Source: Archangium violaceum Cb vi76 (GTDB lineage Bacteria > Myxococcota > Myxococcia > Myxococcales > Myxococcaceae). Taken from it: a DNA stretch of 40,653 nucleotides. The stretch lies in NCBI RefSeq assembly GCF_000733295.1, contig NZ_JPMI01000141.1:1-40653 (forward strand), read 5' to 3'. Below are positions 24,515-34,811 of the stretch, piece after piece. A program made the position numbers and the translations under genes. Positions within the stretch are counted from its first letter, which is position 1; every line of letters starts with the position of its first letter. The notes under the pieces are model-generated. The model had not been told where the DNA came from. It worked only from the letters and a program-made list of their open reading frames with translations, and did not search any database.

Positions 24515-26062
24515 ATGCGTGCTGACTCGCCAGGGGCAAGGGGAACGGGGCTATTGCTCGCCCTGGCTCTGCTGTCCAACGCATGTGCGTCGCTGAAGCC
24601 ACCGCCCGGCCGGGGGATGAGCCTGCACTACACGCCGCGCGAGTCCACAAGGCTCGCGATGGCCGGAGGGCCAGACGAGGAGCTTCCCATCTCCCGCGCC
24701 TCCCCGCCTCCCACCCCGCCCGAGTCAAGCGGTGTGGAGCCGCTGCACCGGAGCCGGGGATCGCGGAAAGCCATGACGGCGGAGAGTCCAGGAAGGGTTG
24801 AGGGAAATGCGTGGTCGATCGCCCTCTCGGCCCACGTGGCGTTTCTCGGTGCCGTGAACGAGGTGTCAGCCTCCTCGCGCCGTGTCTCCAGTGCGCTCTC
24901 CAGGCTCAAGGCCGGCGACCCGGGCATCCCCAGCGTAGGCAACAGCATCTTCGTCCGATACGTCGACTACGGCGAACGTCAACGGCAGTGGATTGATGCC
25001 GAACTCGCAGCAGCCACCCGGATGGCCACCGCCGCCTCGAAGGTGGAAGACCCGGACATGCGGCTCGCCCTGCTACGCCTGGCTGGCCCACGGCTGGAGG
25101 CCGCCATGATGGGCTCCCTCCTTCTGGCTGTGTGGTTGGACTTCCTCAACCTCACCGACACCGCGCTCGCCCGGCACCTCCAGAGCGTGGAGACGCTGTT
25201 CATGAACATGGACCGCCTCCAGAAGATGCTCGAGCCCACCATGACGGCGCTCTCGTCGTTGGAGCCAGAGCAGGTGGAGGCAGCGGCGCAAGACGTCCCC
25301 GCCCTGGTAGGCCACCTCACCAGCGAGTTCGCCGCACTCCGTGAGGCCATACGCAAGGGGGCGGAAGTCCTCCAGAAGGCGCTGGCACTGAAGGAGGCCA
25401 TGGAGGCGCTCACCCTGCTGTCTTCGCTGAAATTCTCACTGCCCCGGCTGCTGCCGCGAGCCGGTCCCGCCACACTCGGCGTGGGATTCATGGTGGGCTC
25501 CAACGGCGTGATGCTCGGCACGCGGATGGTCGTCTCCGCCGAGTGGGTGGAGATGATGCGCCAGTTGGTGCGGGCAGGCATCCTCTCCGTGCCCGCGGTC
25601 AGCGCCGCCGTTCGGATTCAGGCCGGCCAGGTGATGATGGCCGAGGCGCACGGAGAGCTTCCCAGGGGCGTGCGCGAGGCGCTCGGCGATGGGCCCGAGG
25701 TGCGGGGCATGCACGTGACGGGCAAAGCGGGCGCCGGCATGGCCGAGCCACCACGGCACCACGTCATGCCGAAAGAGTTCCGCGAGTGGTTCGAGAAGCG
25801 CGGCTTCACCGGCGAGATGGACATCGACCAATTCTGCGTCAGGCTGGAGCAGGCTCACCACGAGGCCATTCACGGCGGTGGCGACTGGAAGCTGGGGCGC
25901 ATATGGCCCGGCGAATGGAACCGGATGATCATGGAGGTGTTGGGAAGGACCGAGTCCAGAGCGGGCCGTATGTTGACTCAGAACGAGATCCTGAAGATCG
26001 TCGCGGAGCGTATGAAGGCGTACTACATCCCAATGAATTTCATCCCGTGGAGAGGACCATGA
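24515..26062 (+). CDS. SitA-like lipoprotein toxin (DUF2380-type C-terminus)
   Basis: A 515-residue protein with signal peptide and lipobox SNAC (Cys24). A disordered Pro/Ser-rich section follows to about residue 85, then a mostly helical region, a hydrophobic Gly-rich segment about 290-350, and a C-terminal domain from about 412 with HHVMPKEFREWFEKRGFTG, AHHEAIHGGGDW and GEWNRMI. The layout H415-H416 ... H448-H449 ... H453 resembles the His-containing nuclease toxins and the DUF2380/TIGR02269 lipoproteins that exist in many paralogues in M. xanthus. Lipoproteins of this type (SitA families) are transferred between sibling cells by outer-membrane exchange and kill recipients lacking immunity. 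The downstream overlapping gene is the expected immunity partner. The family name is inferred. Confidence 0.7.
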   Translation: MRADSPGARGTGLLLALALLSNACASLKPPPGRGMSLHYTPRESTRLAMAGGPDEELPISRASPPPTPPESSGVEPLHRSRGSRKAMTAESPGRVEGNAWSIALSAHVAFLGAVNEVSASSRRVSSALSRLKAGDPGIPSVGNSIFVRYVDYGERQRQWIDAELAAATRMATAASKVEDPDMRLALLRLAGPRLEAAMMGSLLLAVWLDFLNLTDTALARHLQSVETLFMNMDRLQKMLEPTMTALSSLEPEQVEAAAQDVPALVGHLTSEFAALREAIRKGAEVLQKALALKEAMEALTLLSSLKFSLPRLLPRAGPATLGVGFMVGSNGVMLGTRMVVSAEWVEMMRQLVRAGILSVPAVSAAVRIQAGQVMMAEAHGELPRGVREALGDGPEVRGMHVTGKAGAGMAEPPRHHVMPKEFREWFEKRGFTGEMDIDQFCVRLEQAHHEAIHGGGDWKLGRIWPGEWNRMIMEVLGRTESRAGRMLTQNEILKIVAERMKAYYIPMNFIPWRGP

Positions 26063-26529
26063 GCGATAGACATCCTTTTCAGGGCAACTGGGTAGCACGC
26101 CTGTACGAGCGGGTCCGCGAGCGGGGTTACGATTCACTCACGGCCTTCGCCGAGGCACGCCCCACCGCGTCGCTGGTGGCTCTGGCTGAGGAGCTTGGTC
26201 CGGACGACGTCGCGGGAGTGCAGGTGTTCAAAGGGCTGGTGGCCGAAGCAGAGCGAAGCCGTCGGCTCACACGCCTGGTGCGCGGACAACTCGTGCGAGA
26301 ACTGTGGGCATGTCTCCCAAACGGCTGGCCAGCAGTGCTCGACGACGCAAACCGTTTCGACGTCGCCCATGCACTCGGCGCGTGGGTTACCTTCACCCCA
26401 GAGACCCATAAGGAACGCGCCGACAAGGCCGGCGATGCACTCCTCGCCACACCGCCGCATCCCGGCTGGCGCCCGCTCGGCCCCGACGACGAGTTGCTGC
26501 TCACACTCCTGCCTGACGAGGAAGTCTGA
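26059..26529 (+). CDS. Probable immunity protein for the SitA-like toxin
   Basis: A 156-residue cytoplasmic protein. Its ATG at 26059 overlaps the toxin stop in ATGA, so synthesis is coupled to the toxin, the usual arrangement for toxin and immunity genes. No signal peptide. It has a predicted helical, Arg- and Leu-rich body with VFKGLVAEAERSRRLTRLVRGQLVRELW, then an acidic C-terminus ending LGPDDELLLTLLPDEEV. Similar proteins follow DUF2380 lipoproteins in other myxobacteria (from memory). Nothing in it suggests an enzyme. The immunity role is inferred from position. Confidence 0.65.
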   Translation: MSDRHPFQGNWVARLYERVRERGYDSLTAFAEARPTASLVALAEELGPDDVAGVQVFKGLVAEAERSRRLTRLVRGQLVRELWACLPNGWPAVLDDANRFDVAHALGAWVTFTPETHKERADKAGDALLATPPHPGWRPLGPDDELLLTLLPDEEV

Positions 26530-26531
26530 CC

Positions 26532-26552
26532 CTCTCCTGCCCCCCAGGAGAG
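26532..26552 (+). terminator. Hairpin after the immunity gene
   Basis: CTCTCCTG (26532-26539) pairs with CAGGAGAG (26545-26552) around a short C loop, starting 3 bases after the immunity stop codon. No T-tract. It resembles the CTCTCC/GGAGAG core of the REP-like elements seen elsewhere in the window. Confidence 0.5.
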
Positions 26553-26670
26553 AGCACCATCCACCGAGCCAGGGGCACAAGAGAGCCCGTGAACATGGCT
26601 GGCGACTCAGCGGGGATGGGCAACGGCATCCGCCGCTGCCCAGAGGGGCCCGCGCCAGGGCGGGAGACAC

Positions 26671-29600
26671 TCACTGTTTCGGAGCGATGGAGACCTTGAG
26701 GCCGTCGCGCCAGATTTTGTAATCGTCCGCGTAGTAGAGGTACGCGCGGCTCGCCGGACCCGTGTAGGTGCCCGGCACCGCCGCGATGAGCGACAGGGGC
26801 ACCTCCAACTTCTTCCGCGGCTCCATGCCCCGCCAGTAGAGGACGACATCGCGGCCGATGACCTCGTAGGAGTCCACCGTGTGCTTCTTCACCAGCTCCT
26901 TGAGCTGGTCATGCCGGACCTCGAGCCCCCCCGGCACGCCGAAGATCGCCACCGTGGTGGACAGCTTCTGGTCGCTCCGGTTCGTCACCCAGACGCGCGC
27001 CTCGGTCGGCTCGCCCTCGGTCAGGGCCGTCTTCGCCAGCGCCACCTCCAGGTCCACCCGGGTGTCCGGCGAGCTGGCCGGCACGAGGGCGTTGTACGTG
27101 ACCTCGACCGAGTAGGGCATCTCCGAGCCTCCTTCCATCCGCAGCTCGATCTTCCGCTCACCCGCGGTGAGCAGCTCGGACACCTCCGGCAGCTTGAGCG
27201 CCTCCTGCGTCTTGCCATCGAACTTCACGGCGTCGCCCACGGGCCGGCCGTCCACGTAGACGCGCACCGAGCCTGGAGCCCGCTTCGCCCCGCGCGCCTG
27301 GTCGTAGGCGACGATGGCTCGCAGCGCGAGCACCGTGCTCTGGGTCGAGCCATAGCGGCCACCCTCGCACGAGTCCGCCAGGAACCGCATCGAGCGCTCC
27401 ACGTTCCCCGCATGGGCGGGCTCCCTCAGCCAGGCCAGCACCGCCAGCGCGGTGGTCTCGATCTGGAGCGTCTCTCCCATGCTGCCGACGATCGACTGTG
27501 TGCCCCCCTCCACCACCCCTGTCTTCCCCTGCTTCTCCGCGAGCCGCGCCATGAGCTTGCGGGCCTCGGCCCCCTCCCCCGCGAGCGCCATCACGTTCGC
27601 GGCGAGCGCGAGCACGTAGCTGTTCTTGCTCTGGATGGCGGCTACCTTCAACGCCCCCACCTCCTTGGACAGCTCACGGGCCTGCTGTGCTGGCTTGTCC
27701 GCGCTCTCCAGCAAGGCCCAGAGGATGTAGGCATTGGAGGTGTCGGAGTCCTCGATCCAGGTGTGGAGCGCACGCCGCTTCCGCTCGAAGCCGCCCTTGC
27801 CATCGCGCTGTTTGAGCAGCCAGGCCCGCGTGCGCTCGAGCATGGCGGCGTCCACGTCCCGAACCTGCTTCATGTCGCTGAAGTGCATCAACCCGAACGC
27901 CGTGAGGGCCTCGTGGCCCGGATTCTCGCCGAACCACTCGTAGCCCTTCTCCGAGCACTCGAAGCCCACCAACCGCTTGTAGCCCTTCTCCAGCTTCTCG
28001 CGCGCCGCCGCCACCAGCTCGGGGCTCACTCCGCTGTGTGTCTGGAAGTACTGCTGCGCCATCGTCATCGGATAGGTGGTCGAGCTCGTCTGCTCGAAGC
28101 AGCCGGAGGGCTCCTGGATGAGCCGGGCCAGCGACTCGGTCATGTTGGCCAGTGGCGAGGGGTACACGGCGATGGAGGTCTTCACGCTGCCGCGCACGTG
28201 GTTGGCGGGCAGCGTCACCGCGTGCACCACCGGTTGCCGTGACGACAGCAGCCCGCCGAACGAGGCCCGGATGGGGAAGCCATTGGGCTTGATGCTCAGC
28301 GTGCGCTTCACCGTGTCCACGTAGTTGCCCGCGCTCGCCGTGAGCGTCACGTCCACGGGTCTGGATTGAGCACCGACCTTCAGCTCCAGGATGCGCCGGG
28401 CCCGCTCGTTCGCGGCCAGGTTCATCGCACCGAGGGAGGACGCCTTCACATCACCGCTCAGCCACACCTTCACCGCCGCTCCCTTGAGCGTCTCGGACGT
28501 GCCATTCACCAGCGCCAGCGGCAGTTGGATCACATCCCCGGACGTCACCTCGAGCGGCAGCTTGGGCTCGGCATAGAAGGGCTGCACCGACTCGATCGTG
28601 GCCACCGCCGAGCCGAGCGCGCCGTCATCCCCCACGGCCCCCGCGAACGCCTTGAAGCTGGTGACCGAGTCGTTCAAGCCAAACGAGACGCGGACCTCTC
28701 CCGTCTTCTCGTCGGTGCGCACGCCCGCGTTCCAGAAGAGCGTCTCCGTGAAGTCCACGCGATCCCCCGCCTTGCGCCCGGGCCGCACCGTGTGGGCGTA
28801 CTCGCGGAAATAGACCCAGGGCTCCCAGACCATCCCCGCCGCCGCTATCTCTTCCGCTGGCATCTCCCGGTCCGCGGCAATCTCCTGTTGCCGCGGGGCT
28901 TCCTTCCTGGCCCTGCGCTCCGCCGCCACCCTGCCCGCGGGAGCCACGGGTTTCGCGGCGACGGCCGCGGGAGGCGGAGCCATCACGGGCTCGGGAGCTG
29001 GCACCGCTGGGGGGACTGGCGCGGCCTGGGGCACCGCTGCGGGCATGGGAGGCGGCGCCCCGGCCATCTCATCGAGGACGCCCCCCTCGAAATCCGGTTC
29101 CGGAGGCGGCAGCGGCACCCGGACGGCGAGCGCGCGCCGAGCCAGCTCGCCATGCTGGGCCAGGAACTGCCCGGCGTCCGCCAGCGCGAATCGCCGCCAG
29201 CCCTGGGTGCCCAGCAGCAGGTCCACCGCCCGCTTCGCCTTGGGGTTCTTCTCGTCGAGGTAGATCTGGGCGTCGGCCAGTTCCCGCACCTCGGGCTCGA
29301 GCAGCACCATCACCGGCAACTGAGGCGCCTGATCACGCTTCTCGATGAGCTCCAGCACCGCGTCGTCCGTGACGGTGAGCATCACCAGCGCCGGGACCGG
29401 CTTTCCTCCGCGCGTCGTCCGGGCGGTGAGCTCCACCCGATCGCCCGGCACATAGCGCGGCTTGTCCGCCTTCAACTCGATGGACAGGGCCTTCGCGGGC
29501 TGGCGGAACACCAGCCGCTCCGCGAGCGGACGGCCCTCGGCGTCCCATACGGTGGCGATGAGCACCCCGTCCGCGTCCTTCGGATCGAGGATGACCCGCT

Positions 29601-30765
29601 CGTTCGGGTCCACCCGCGACGAGGCGAGCTCCACCTCCCGCTGGCTCAGGGTCACCTTCGCCTGCTTCACCCCCGACAACCCCACGGTGAGCACCACGGC
29701 CTGTCCGGCGGGGATGACGTCCTCGCTCGCACGCAGGACGGCGCCCCGGGGCTTCACCTCGGGCAGCGGAAAGGGCCCGCGAATGCCCGAGGGCTCGTCG
29801 ATGCGCAGCGCGTACTTCACGCCAGCCCTGGGGGTCAGCTCGAAACGGCCCCGGCCCTCGTGCTCCGAGCGCACCGGCGCCACCACCTCGCCCGTGGCCA
29901 GATTGATTACCGCGCCGGACAGGTCCGCGGGCTTGTGCGCGGGCGTCAGCGCCTGGAAGTAGACGCGCGAAGGCAGTCCCGCCACCAGGTCGCCGCCCTC
30001 CGGATACAGGGTGAGATCGAGGGTCTGCAACAGGATGGGGATCGTCTTGGCCGCCGTCTCGACCACCCCACCGTCCTCGATGGCGAAGGCGAGAGAGCCC
30101 TCACCCCGCTCGATCCGGCCAGGCAGCTTGAAGCTGACGGTGCACAACCCCCGCGCATCGACCACGCCCGTCACCCGCGCCGCCGTGGCGCCATCCACGA
30201 GGGCGGTGGCGGTGACCCGGGCCCCCGAGGGAACACCTCCCTCGGCACGCTTCACGTCGAGCGTGGCGGTGACCGTGTCCCCCGGTCCGTAACCATCGCG
30301 GAGGAACTCGATCTGCGACTTGAGCCGGGGAGCGCGGTAGGCCCGCACATCGAACTTGCGCTCGGCGGGGGCGTCGCCCGTCTGGGGATAGGAGACGCGG
30401 AGCGTGTACTCACCCCCGGCCATGTCCTGTGGAACGGTCCAGGAGTAACCCCAGACCGAGGCGTCGCCCCCCACCCTCGTGGAGGTGACGACGTCCCCCT
30501 TGGGACCCCGAATCTCCACGTTGGCCATCACCGGGTGCCCGAAGGGGGTATGACGGCGGGCCTCGAGCAGGAGGCCTCGCGCCATCACCTTCTCACCGGG
30601 CCGGTAGAGGGGCTTGTCGGTGCTGATGAAGGTCAGATGGCGGTCGGGCCCGCCGAGTGAATCCGTGTCCGCCCGGGCGGCCAATACCTGCTGCTGGACG
30701 GAGGGAAAGGCGAGGCCCACGGTGACGAGGACGAGGAGGGCACGTGGGACGACGTGTTCGAGCAT
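26671..30765 (-). CDS. Alpha-2-macroglobulin-like protein with thioester motif
   Basis: A 1364-residue secreted or periplasmic protein with a signal peptide (about 1-33) and no lipobox. Residues 45-430 are macroglobulin/MG2-type beta domains (FISTDKPLYRPGEKV). Residues about 430-560 hold further MG repeats. About 560-650 is a Pro/Ala-rich low-complexity stretch that could be a bait loop. The A2M domain and thiol-ester helical domain follow, with the thioester motif PSGCFEQT at Cys889. Known members trap attacking proteases by bait cleavage and covalent capture. The gene lies 96 bp downstream of the PAS histidine kinase, same strand. It is longer than minimal bacterial homologues, but all blocks look intact. 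No penicillin-binding protein gene is adjacent, unlike many homologues. Confidence 0.92.
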   Translation of the reverse strand: MLEHVVPRALLVLVTVGLAFPSVQQQVLAARADTDSLGGPDRHLTFISTDKPLYRPGEKVMARGLLLEARRHTPFGHPVMANVEIRGPKGDVVTSTRVGGDASVWGYSWTVPQDMAGGEYTLRVSYPQTGDAPAERKFDVRAYRAPRLKSQIEFLRDGYGPGDTVTATLDVKRAEGGVPSGARVTATALVDGATAARVTGVVDARGLCTVSFKLPGRIERGEGSLAFAIEDGGVVETAAKTIPILLQTLDLTLYPEGGDLVAGLPSRVYFQALTPAHKPADLSGAVINLATGEVVAPVRSEHEGRGRFELTPRAGVKYALRIDEPSGIRGPFPLPEVKPRGAVLRASEDVIPAGQAVVLTVGLSGVKQAKVTLSQREVELASSRVDPNERVILDPKDADGVLIATVWDAEGRPLAERLVFRQPAKALSIELKADKPRYVPGDRVELTARTTRGGKPVPALVMLTVTDDAVLELIEKRDQAPQLPVMVLLEPEVRELADAQIYLDEKNPKAKRAVDLLLGTQGWRRFALADAGQFLAQHGELARRALAVRVPLPPPEPDFEGGVLDEMAGAPPPMPAAVPQAAPVPPAVPAPEPVMAPPPAAVAAKPVAPAGRVAAERRARKEAPRQQEIAADREMPAEEIAAAGMVWEPWVYFREYAHTVRPGRKAGDRVDFTETLFWNAGVRTDEKTGEVRVSFGLNDSVTSFKAFAGAVGDDGALGSAVATIESVQPFYAEPKLPLEVTSGDVIQLPLALVNGTSETLKGAAVKVWLSGDVKASSLGAMNLAANERARRILELKVGAQSRPVDVTLTASAGNYVDTVKRTLSIKPNGFPIRASFGGLLSSRQPVVHAVTLPANHVRGSVKTSIAVYPSPLANMTESLARLIQEPSGCFEQTSSTTYPMTMAQQYFQTHSGVSPELVAAAREKLEKGYKRLVGFECSEKGYEWFGENPGHEALTAFGLMHFSDMKQVRDVDAAMLERTRAWLLKQRDGKGGFERKRRALHTWIEDSDTSNAYILWALLESADKPAQQARELSKEVGALKVAAIQSKNSYVLALAANVMALAGEGAEARKLMARLAEKQGKTGVVEGGTQSIVGSMGETLQIETTALAVLAWLREPAHAGNVERSMRFLADSCEGGRYGSTQSTVLALRAIVAYDQARGAKRAPGSVRVYVDGRPVGDAVKFDGKTQEALKLPEVSELLTAGERKIELRMEGGSEMPYSVEVTYNALVPASSPDTRVDLEVALAKTALTEGEPTEARVWVTNRSDQKLSTTVAIFGVPGGLEVRHDQLKELVKKHTVDSYEVIGRDVVLYWRGMEPRKKLEVPLSLIAAVPGTYTGPASRAYLYYADDYKIWRDGLKVSIAPKQ

Positions 30766-30861
30766 GAAATTCCCTGGAGCGGAGAACAGGAGCCGACGGG
30801 GAAACGGATGTGCGCGTCGAAAGTTCTGTCCTACCCAACCAGGGGGAGCTGGCGCTATCGC

Positions 30862-32367
<1,506 letters not shown>

Positions 32368-32731
32368 GGGGCTGGAATATCCACAACTGGAGCTTCTGAG
32401 CAGGCAGCCCCCCTTCCCCACCGCCCCTGGGCGTCCAGCAGCGCACGCTCCACCCGGGCCCACCTCCCCCTCTCGTCCACTGCCTGACACCCACCTCCTA
32501 CCCGAGGACAGGAGGTAGGCTTCCGTACGCCCAGGTAGGGCCCGAAAAAACCTCCAAACCGGGCCCTGTAAATACGACAGGGTTCCGCCCTAGTCACGAT
32601 GGGCTCGCGATGCAACTCCCCGCATTCACTGAGGAACGTTGCCGGAAGGCCGCTGGCATCCCCGTTGCTTTTGGCAATGGGCACGAAGTCGCAGCGCGAA
32701 GATCAACGTCCTCCATCCCCCGAGAGACTCC
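32368..32731. other. 364-bp divergent region between the histidine kinase and the RpoH-like gene
   Basis: No coding frame supported. It contains three hairpins: ACCTCCT/AGGAGGT (32493-32516), AGGGCCCG/CGGGCCCT (32537-32567) and CCCTGT/ACAGGG (32564-32582). The last two share bases and are mutually exclusive. A near-consensus sigma-54 site follows at 32653-32669. The first half next to the kinase has a Pro-like GC-rich composition and may hold the kinase promoter. Confidence 0.5.
32653..32669 (+). promoter_or_regulatory. Sigma-54-like promoter of the RpoH-like sigma factor
   Basis: CTGGCAT-N5-TTGCT: TGGCAT differs from TGGCAC by one base, the TTGCT element is perfect, and the GG-GC gap is exactly 10 bases. 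The predicted start is near 32680, about 52 bases before the ATG at 32732. An upstream enhancer-binding protein would be needed. Confidence 0.55.
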
Positions 32732-33619
32732 ATGCAGGCCACCAACTCCCTGTCCTCCACCGAAACCCTCACCACGTACCTCTCGGACATCAGCCAGTAC
32801 CCGCTGCTGACCGTGCAGCAGGAGCAGACCCTGGCCCGCAACTTCCGCCAGGGCGATCTGTCCGCCGGCCACCGCCTGGTGACGAGCAACCTGCGGTTCG
32901 TGATGAAGGTGGCCTACGAGTACCGCTCCTACGGCATCAAGATGTCCGACCTCATCCAGGAGGGGAACATCGGCCTGATGAAGGCGGTGCAGAAGTTCGA
33001 TCCGGACAAGGGCATCCGCCTCATCTCCTACGCGGTGTGGTGGATCCGCGCGTACATCCAGAACTACATCCTGAAGAACTGGTCGCTGGTGAAGCTGGGC
33101 ACCACGCAGGCGCAGCGCCGGCTGTTCTTCAGCCTGGCCCGCACGCGCCGCGAGCTGGAGAAGCTGGGCTCGGCGGACGGCACCATCGTGGACGCCGAGG
33201 AGATCGCCCGGAAGCTCAACGTGAAGGCCTCCGAGGTGCGCGAGATGGAGCAGCGCATGGGCGGGCGGGACTTGTCGCTGGACGCGCCCGTGGGCGAGGA
33301 GGGCGACGCCACGCACCTGGACTTCGTGGAGTCCGAGTCCGCCTCCCAGGTGGACGAGGTGGCGGATCGGCAGCAGGCGCAGATCACCCGCGAGCGCATC
33401 CGCCTGGCGCTGCAGCGGCTGGATCCGCGCGAGCGCTTCATCATCGAGAACCGGGTGATGGGTGACGCGGAGATGACGCTGAGCGAGCTGGGCGAGCACT
33501 TCGGCTTCTCGCGCGAGCGCGCCCGCCAGCTGGAGATCCGCGCCAAGGACAAGCTCAAGGCCGAGCTGGCCTCGCTGATGGCCGAGGTGGGCCAGGACGA
33601 GGCGGCCGAGGCGTACTGA
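32732..33619 (+). CDS. RpoH/SigB-SigC-like alternative sigma factor
   Basis: A 295-residue sigma-70-family protein of the sigma-32 type. Regions 1.2 to 2.4 are present ([31 protein letters not shown] and [16 protein letters not shown]), followed by an RpoH box [10 protein letters not shown] (about 127-137), a region 3 segment and region 4.2 with a helix-turn-helix [19 protein letters not shown]. xanthus has paralogues (SigB, SigC) of this kind that act in development and sporulation. The ATG at 32732 follows an AG-rich region with weak ribosome-site similarity. A sigma-54-like promoter upstream suggests a sigma cascade. Confidence 0.93.
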   Translation: MQATNSLSSTETLTTYLSDISQYPLLTVQQEQTLARNFRQGDLSAGHRLVTSNLRFVMKVAYEYRSYGIKMSDLIQEGNIGLMKAVQKFDPDKGIRLISYAVWWIRAYIQNYILKNWSLVKLGTTQAQRRLFFSLARTRRELEKLGSADGTIVDAEEIARKLNVKASEVREMEQRMGGRDLSLDAPVGEEGDATHLDFVESESASQVDEVADRQQAQITRERIRLALQRLDPRERFIIENRVMGDAEMTLSELGEHFGFSRERARQLEIRAKDKLKAELASLMAEVGQDEAAEAY

Positions 33620-33630
33620 GAGCGGGAAAA

Positions 33631-33663
33631 CCCTCCCCCCTGACCGTCTCCCAGGGGAGAGGG
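33631..33663. repeat. REP-like element between the sigma factor and the spermidine-synthase-like gene
   Basis: CCCTCCCCCC and GGGGAGAGGG can pair around a GTCTCC-containing loop. It is the second of the CCCTC/GAGGG elements in the window, here positioned as a possible terminator. Confidence 0.5.
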
Positions 33664-33704
33664 AACCTCCACGGTGCCTCGGAAACGCGTAAGGTAGCGG
33701 GGCG

Positions 33705-34373
33705 ATGAAGCCGTGGAAGGTGATTGATCGGGCGCCCGCGCCGGGCGGCGGAGAGCTGGTGCTGCACCAACGGGGCGAGGAGTTCGCCATCCGGGTGAAC
33801 GGGCGCGAGCTCATGTCCAGCCGCCAGCACGGCTCCGAGGAGAAGATGGCCGAGGTGGCCTGCACGGGCCTCGGCGGCAAGCGGCCCCGGGTGCTCGTGG
33901 GAGGCCTGGGGCTGGGCTACACCGTCCGGGCCACCCTGGAACGGCTCCCCCCGGGAGCCGAGGTGGTGGTCTCGGAGCTGGTTCCCGCCGTCGTCACGTG
34001 GAACCGGGGCGTCCTCGGACCCCTGGCCGGACGGCCGCTGGATGATCCCCGGGTGAAGGTGGAAACACGCGACGTGGGGGAGCTGCTCCGCCAGGCGGAG
34101 GGGCACTACGACGCGGTGCTGCTGGACGTGGACAACGGCCCCGAGGCGCTCACGCAGGAGGAGAACCGCTGGCTCTACGGCGAGCGGGGGCTGGCCTCCA
34201 TCCAGCGCGCCCTCAAGCCGCGGGGCGTGCTGGTGGTGTGGTCCGCCTCGCCGGACAAGGCCTTCGCCACGCGGCTGAAGCGGGCGGGCTTCACCACCGA
34301 CGTCGTGGAGACACCGGCGCGCGGCAAGGGCGGTGGACCGCTCCACACGCTCTTCATCGGCCGCTCCGGGTGA
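33705..34373 (+). CDS. Spermidine-synthase-like methyltransferase-fold protein
   Basis: A 222-residue protein with the nucleotide/dcSAM-binding fold of spermidine synthases: [19 protein letters not shown] is the glycine loop, [11 protein letters not shown] the acidic strand end, and [13 protein letters not shown] the middle loop. The N-terminal beta domain is shortened and there is no clear Asp-Asp pair for polyamine binding, so the substrate is not settled; such proteins are often annotated simply as spermidine synthase. The ATG at 33705 is at a normal distance from the upstream gene. Plus strand, downstream of the sigma factor. Confidence 0.82.
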   Translation: MKPWKVIDRAPAPGGGELVLHQRGEEFAIRVNGRELMSSRQHGSEEKMAEVACTGLGGKRPRVLVGGLGLGYTVRATLERLPPGAEVVVSELVPAVVTWNRGVLGPLAGRPLDDPRVKVETRDVGELLRQAEGHYDAVLLDVDNGPEALTQEENRWLYGERGLASIQRALKPRGVLVVWSASPDKAFATRLKRAGFTTDVVETPARGKGGGPLHTLFIGRSG

Positions 34374-34516
34374 GGGCCCCCCCACATTTTTCATGGAGAA
34401 ATAGAAAGGGGGGGACTTCCTTTGTTCGCTCAAAGGTGCCAGATAGGGGTCTCCGCGCTCAGTGCGGCGGAGTTCCGGCGCATTCCACCGCGTCCGGACG
34501 AGAAAGAAGACAAGTA

Positions 34517-34720
34517 ATGGCGACTGGTACTGTGAAGTGGTTCAACGACGCGAAGGGCTTCGGTTTCATCATGCAGGAGGGCGGTGGCGAGGATCTGTTC
34601 TGCCACCACACCGCCATCCAGACCGAGGGCTTCCGCACCCTGGCCGAGGGCCAGCGCGTTGAGTTCGACGTCGCCCGCGGCCCCAAGGGCCTGCAGGCGC
34701 AGAACGTGCGCCCCATCTGA
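34517..34720 (+). CDS. Cold-shock protein (CspA family)
   Basis: A 67-residue single cold-shock domain: [18 protein letters not shown] with RNP1 KGFGFI and RNP2 [10 protein letters not shown], binding single-stranded nucleic acid as an RNA chaperone. The ATG at 34517 follows a long leader of up to about 140 bases with A-rich stretches, typical of csp genes. A strong terminator follows. M. xanthus has several paralogues; this one has a Cys-His-His where many have VHF. Confidence 0.92.
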   Translation: MATGTVKWFNDAKGFGFIMQEGGGEDLFCHHTAIQTEGFRTLAEGQRVEFDVARGPKGLQAQNVRPI

Positions 34721-34762
34721 TGGGGACCTGAGCCACTTCGCTCGACGATAGAGGCTCGATCC

Positions 34763-34804
34763 AGGGCCTGCCTCCCAAATCCTGGGGGCAGGCCCTTGGT
34801 GTTT
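34763..34804 (+). terminator. Rho-independent terminator of the cold-shock gene
   Basis: AGGGCCTGCC (34763-34772) and GGCAGGCCCT (34787-34796) form a 10-bp perfect stem, extended by inner CCC/GGG pairs, followed by TGGTGTTTCT. It also ends the convergent amidase gene. Confidence 0.8.
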
Positions 34805-34811
34805 CTAGAGG

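Noticed and set aside
28366-30660. Long plus-strand open frame (764 codons) inside the alpha-2-macroglobulin gene
   Set aside because: Antisense shadow of a very GC-rich gene; codon pattern and composition (His/Arg/Gly-rich) do not look like protein, and the minus-strand reading has clear domains.
32537-32582. Overlapping hairpins as a riboswitch or attenuator for the RpoH-like gene
   Set aside because: They lie upstream of the predicted transcription start, so they would not be in the sigma-gene mRNA unless another promoter exists; kept only as a structural note.
34374-34516. Specific promoter for the cold-shock gene
   Set aside because: Candidate -35/-10 pairs have wrong spacing or weak matches; the leader is noted but no promoter is assigned.
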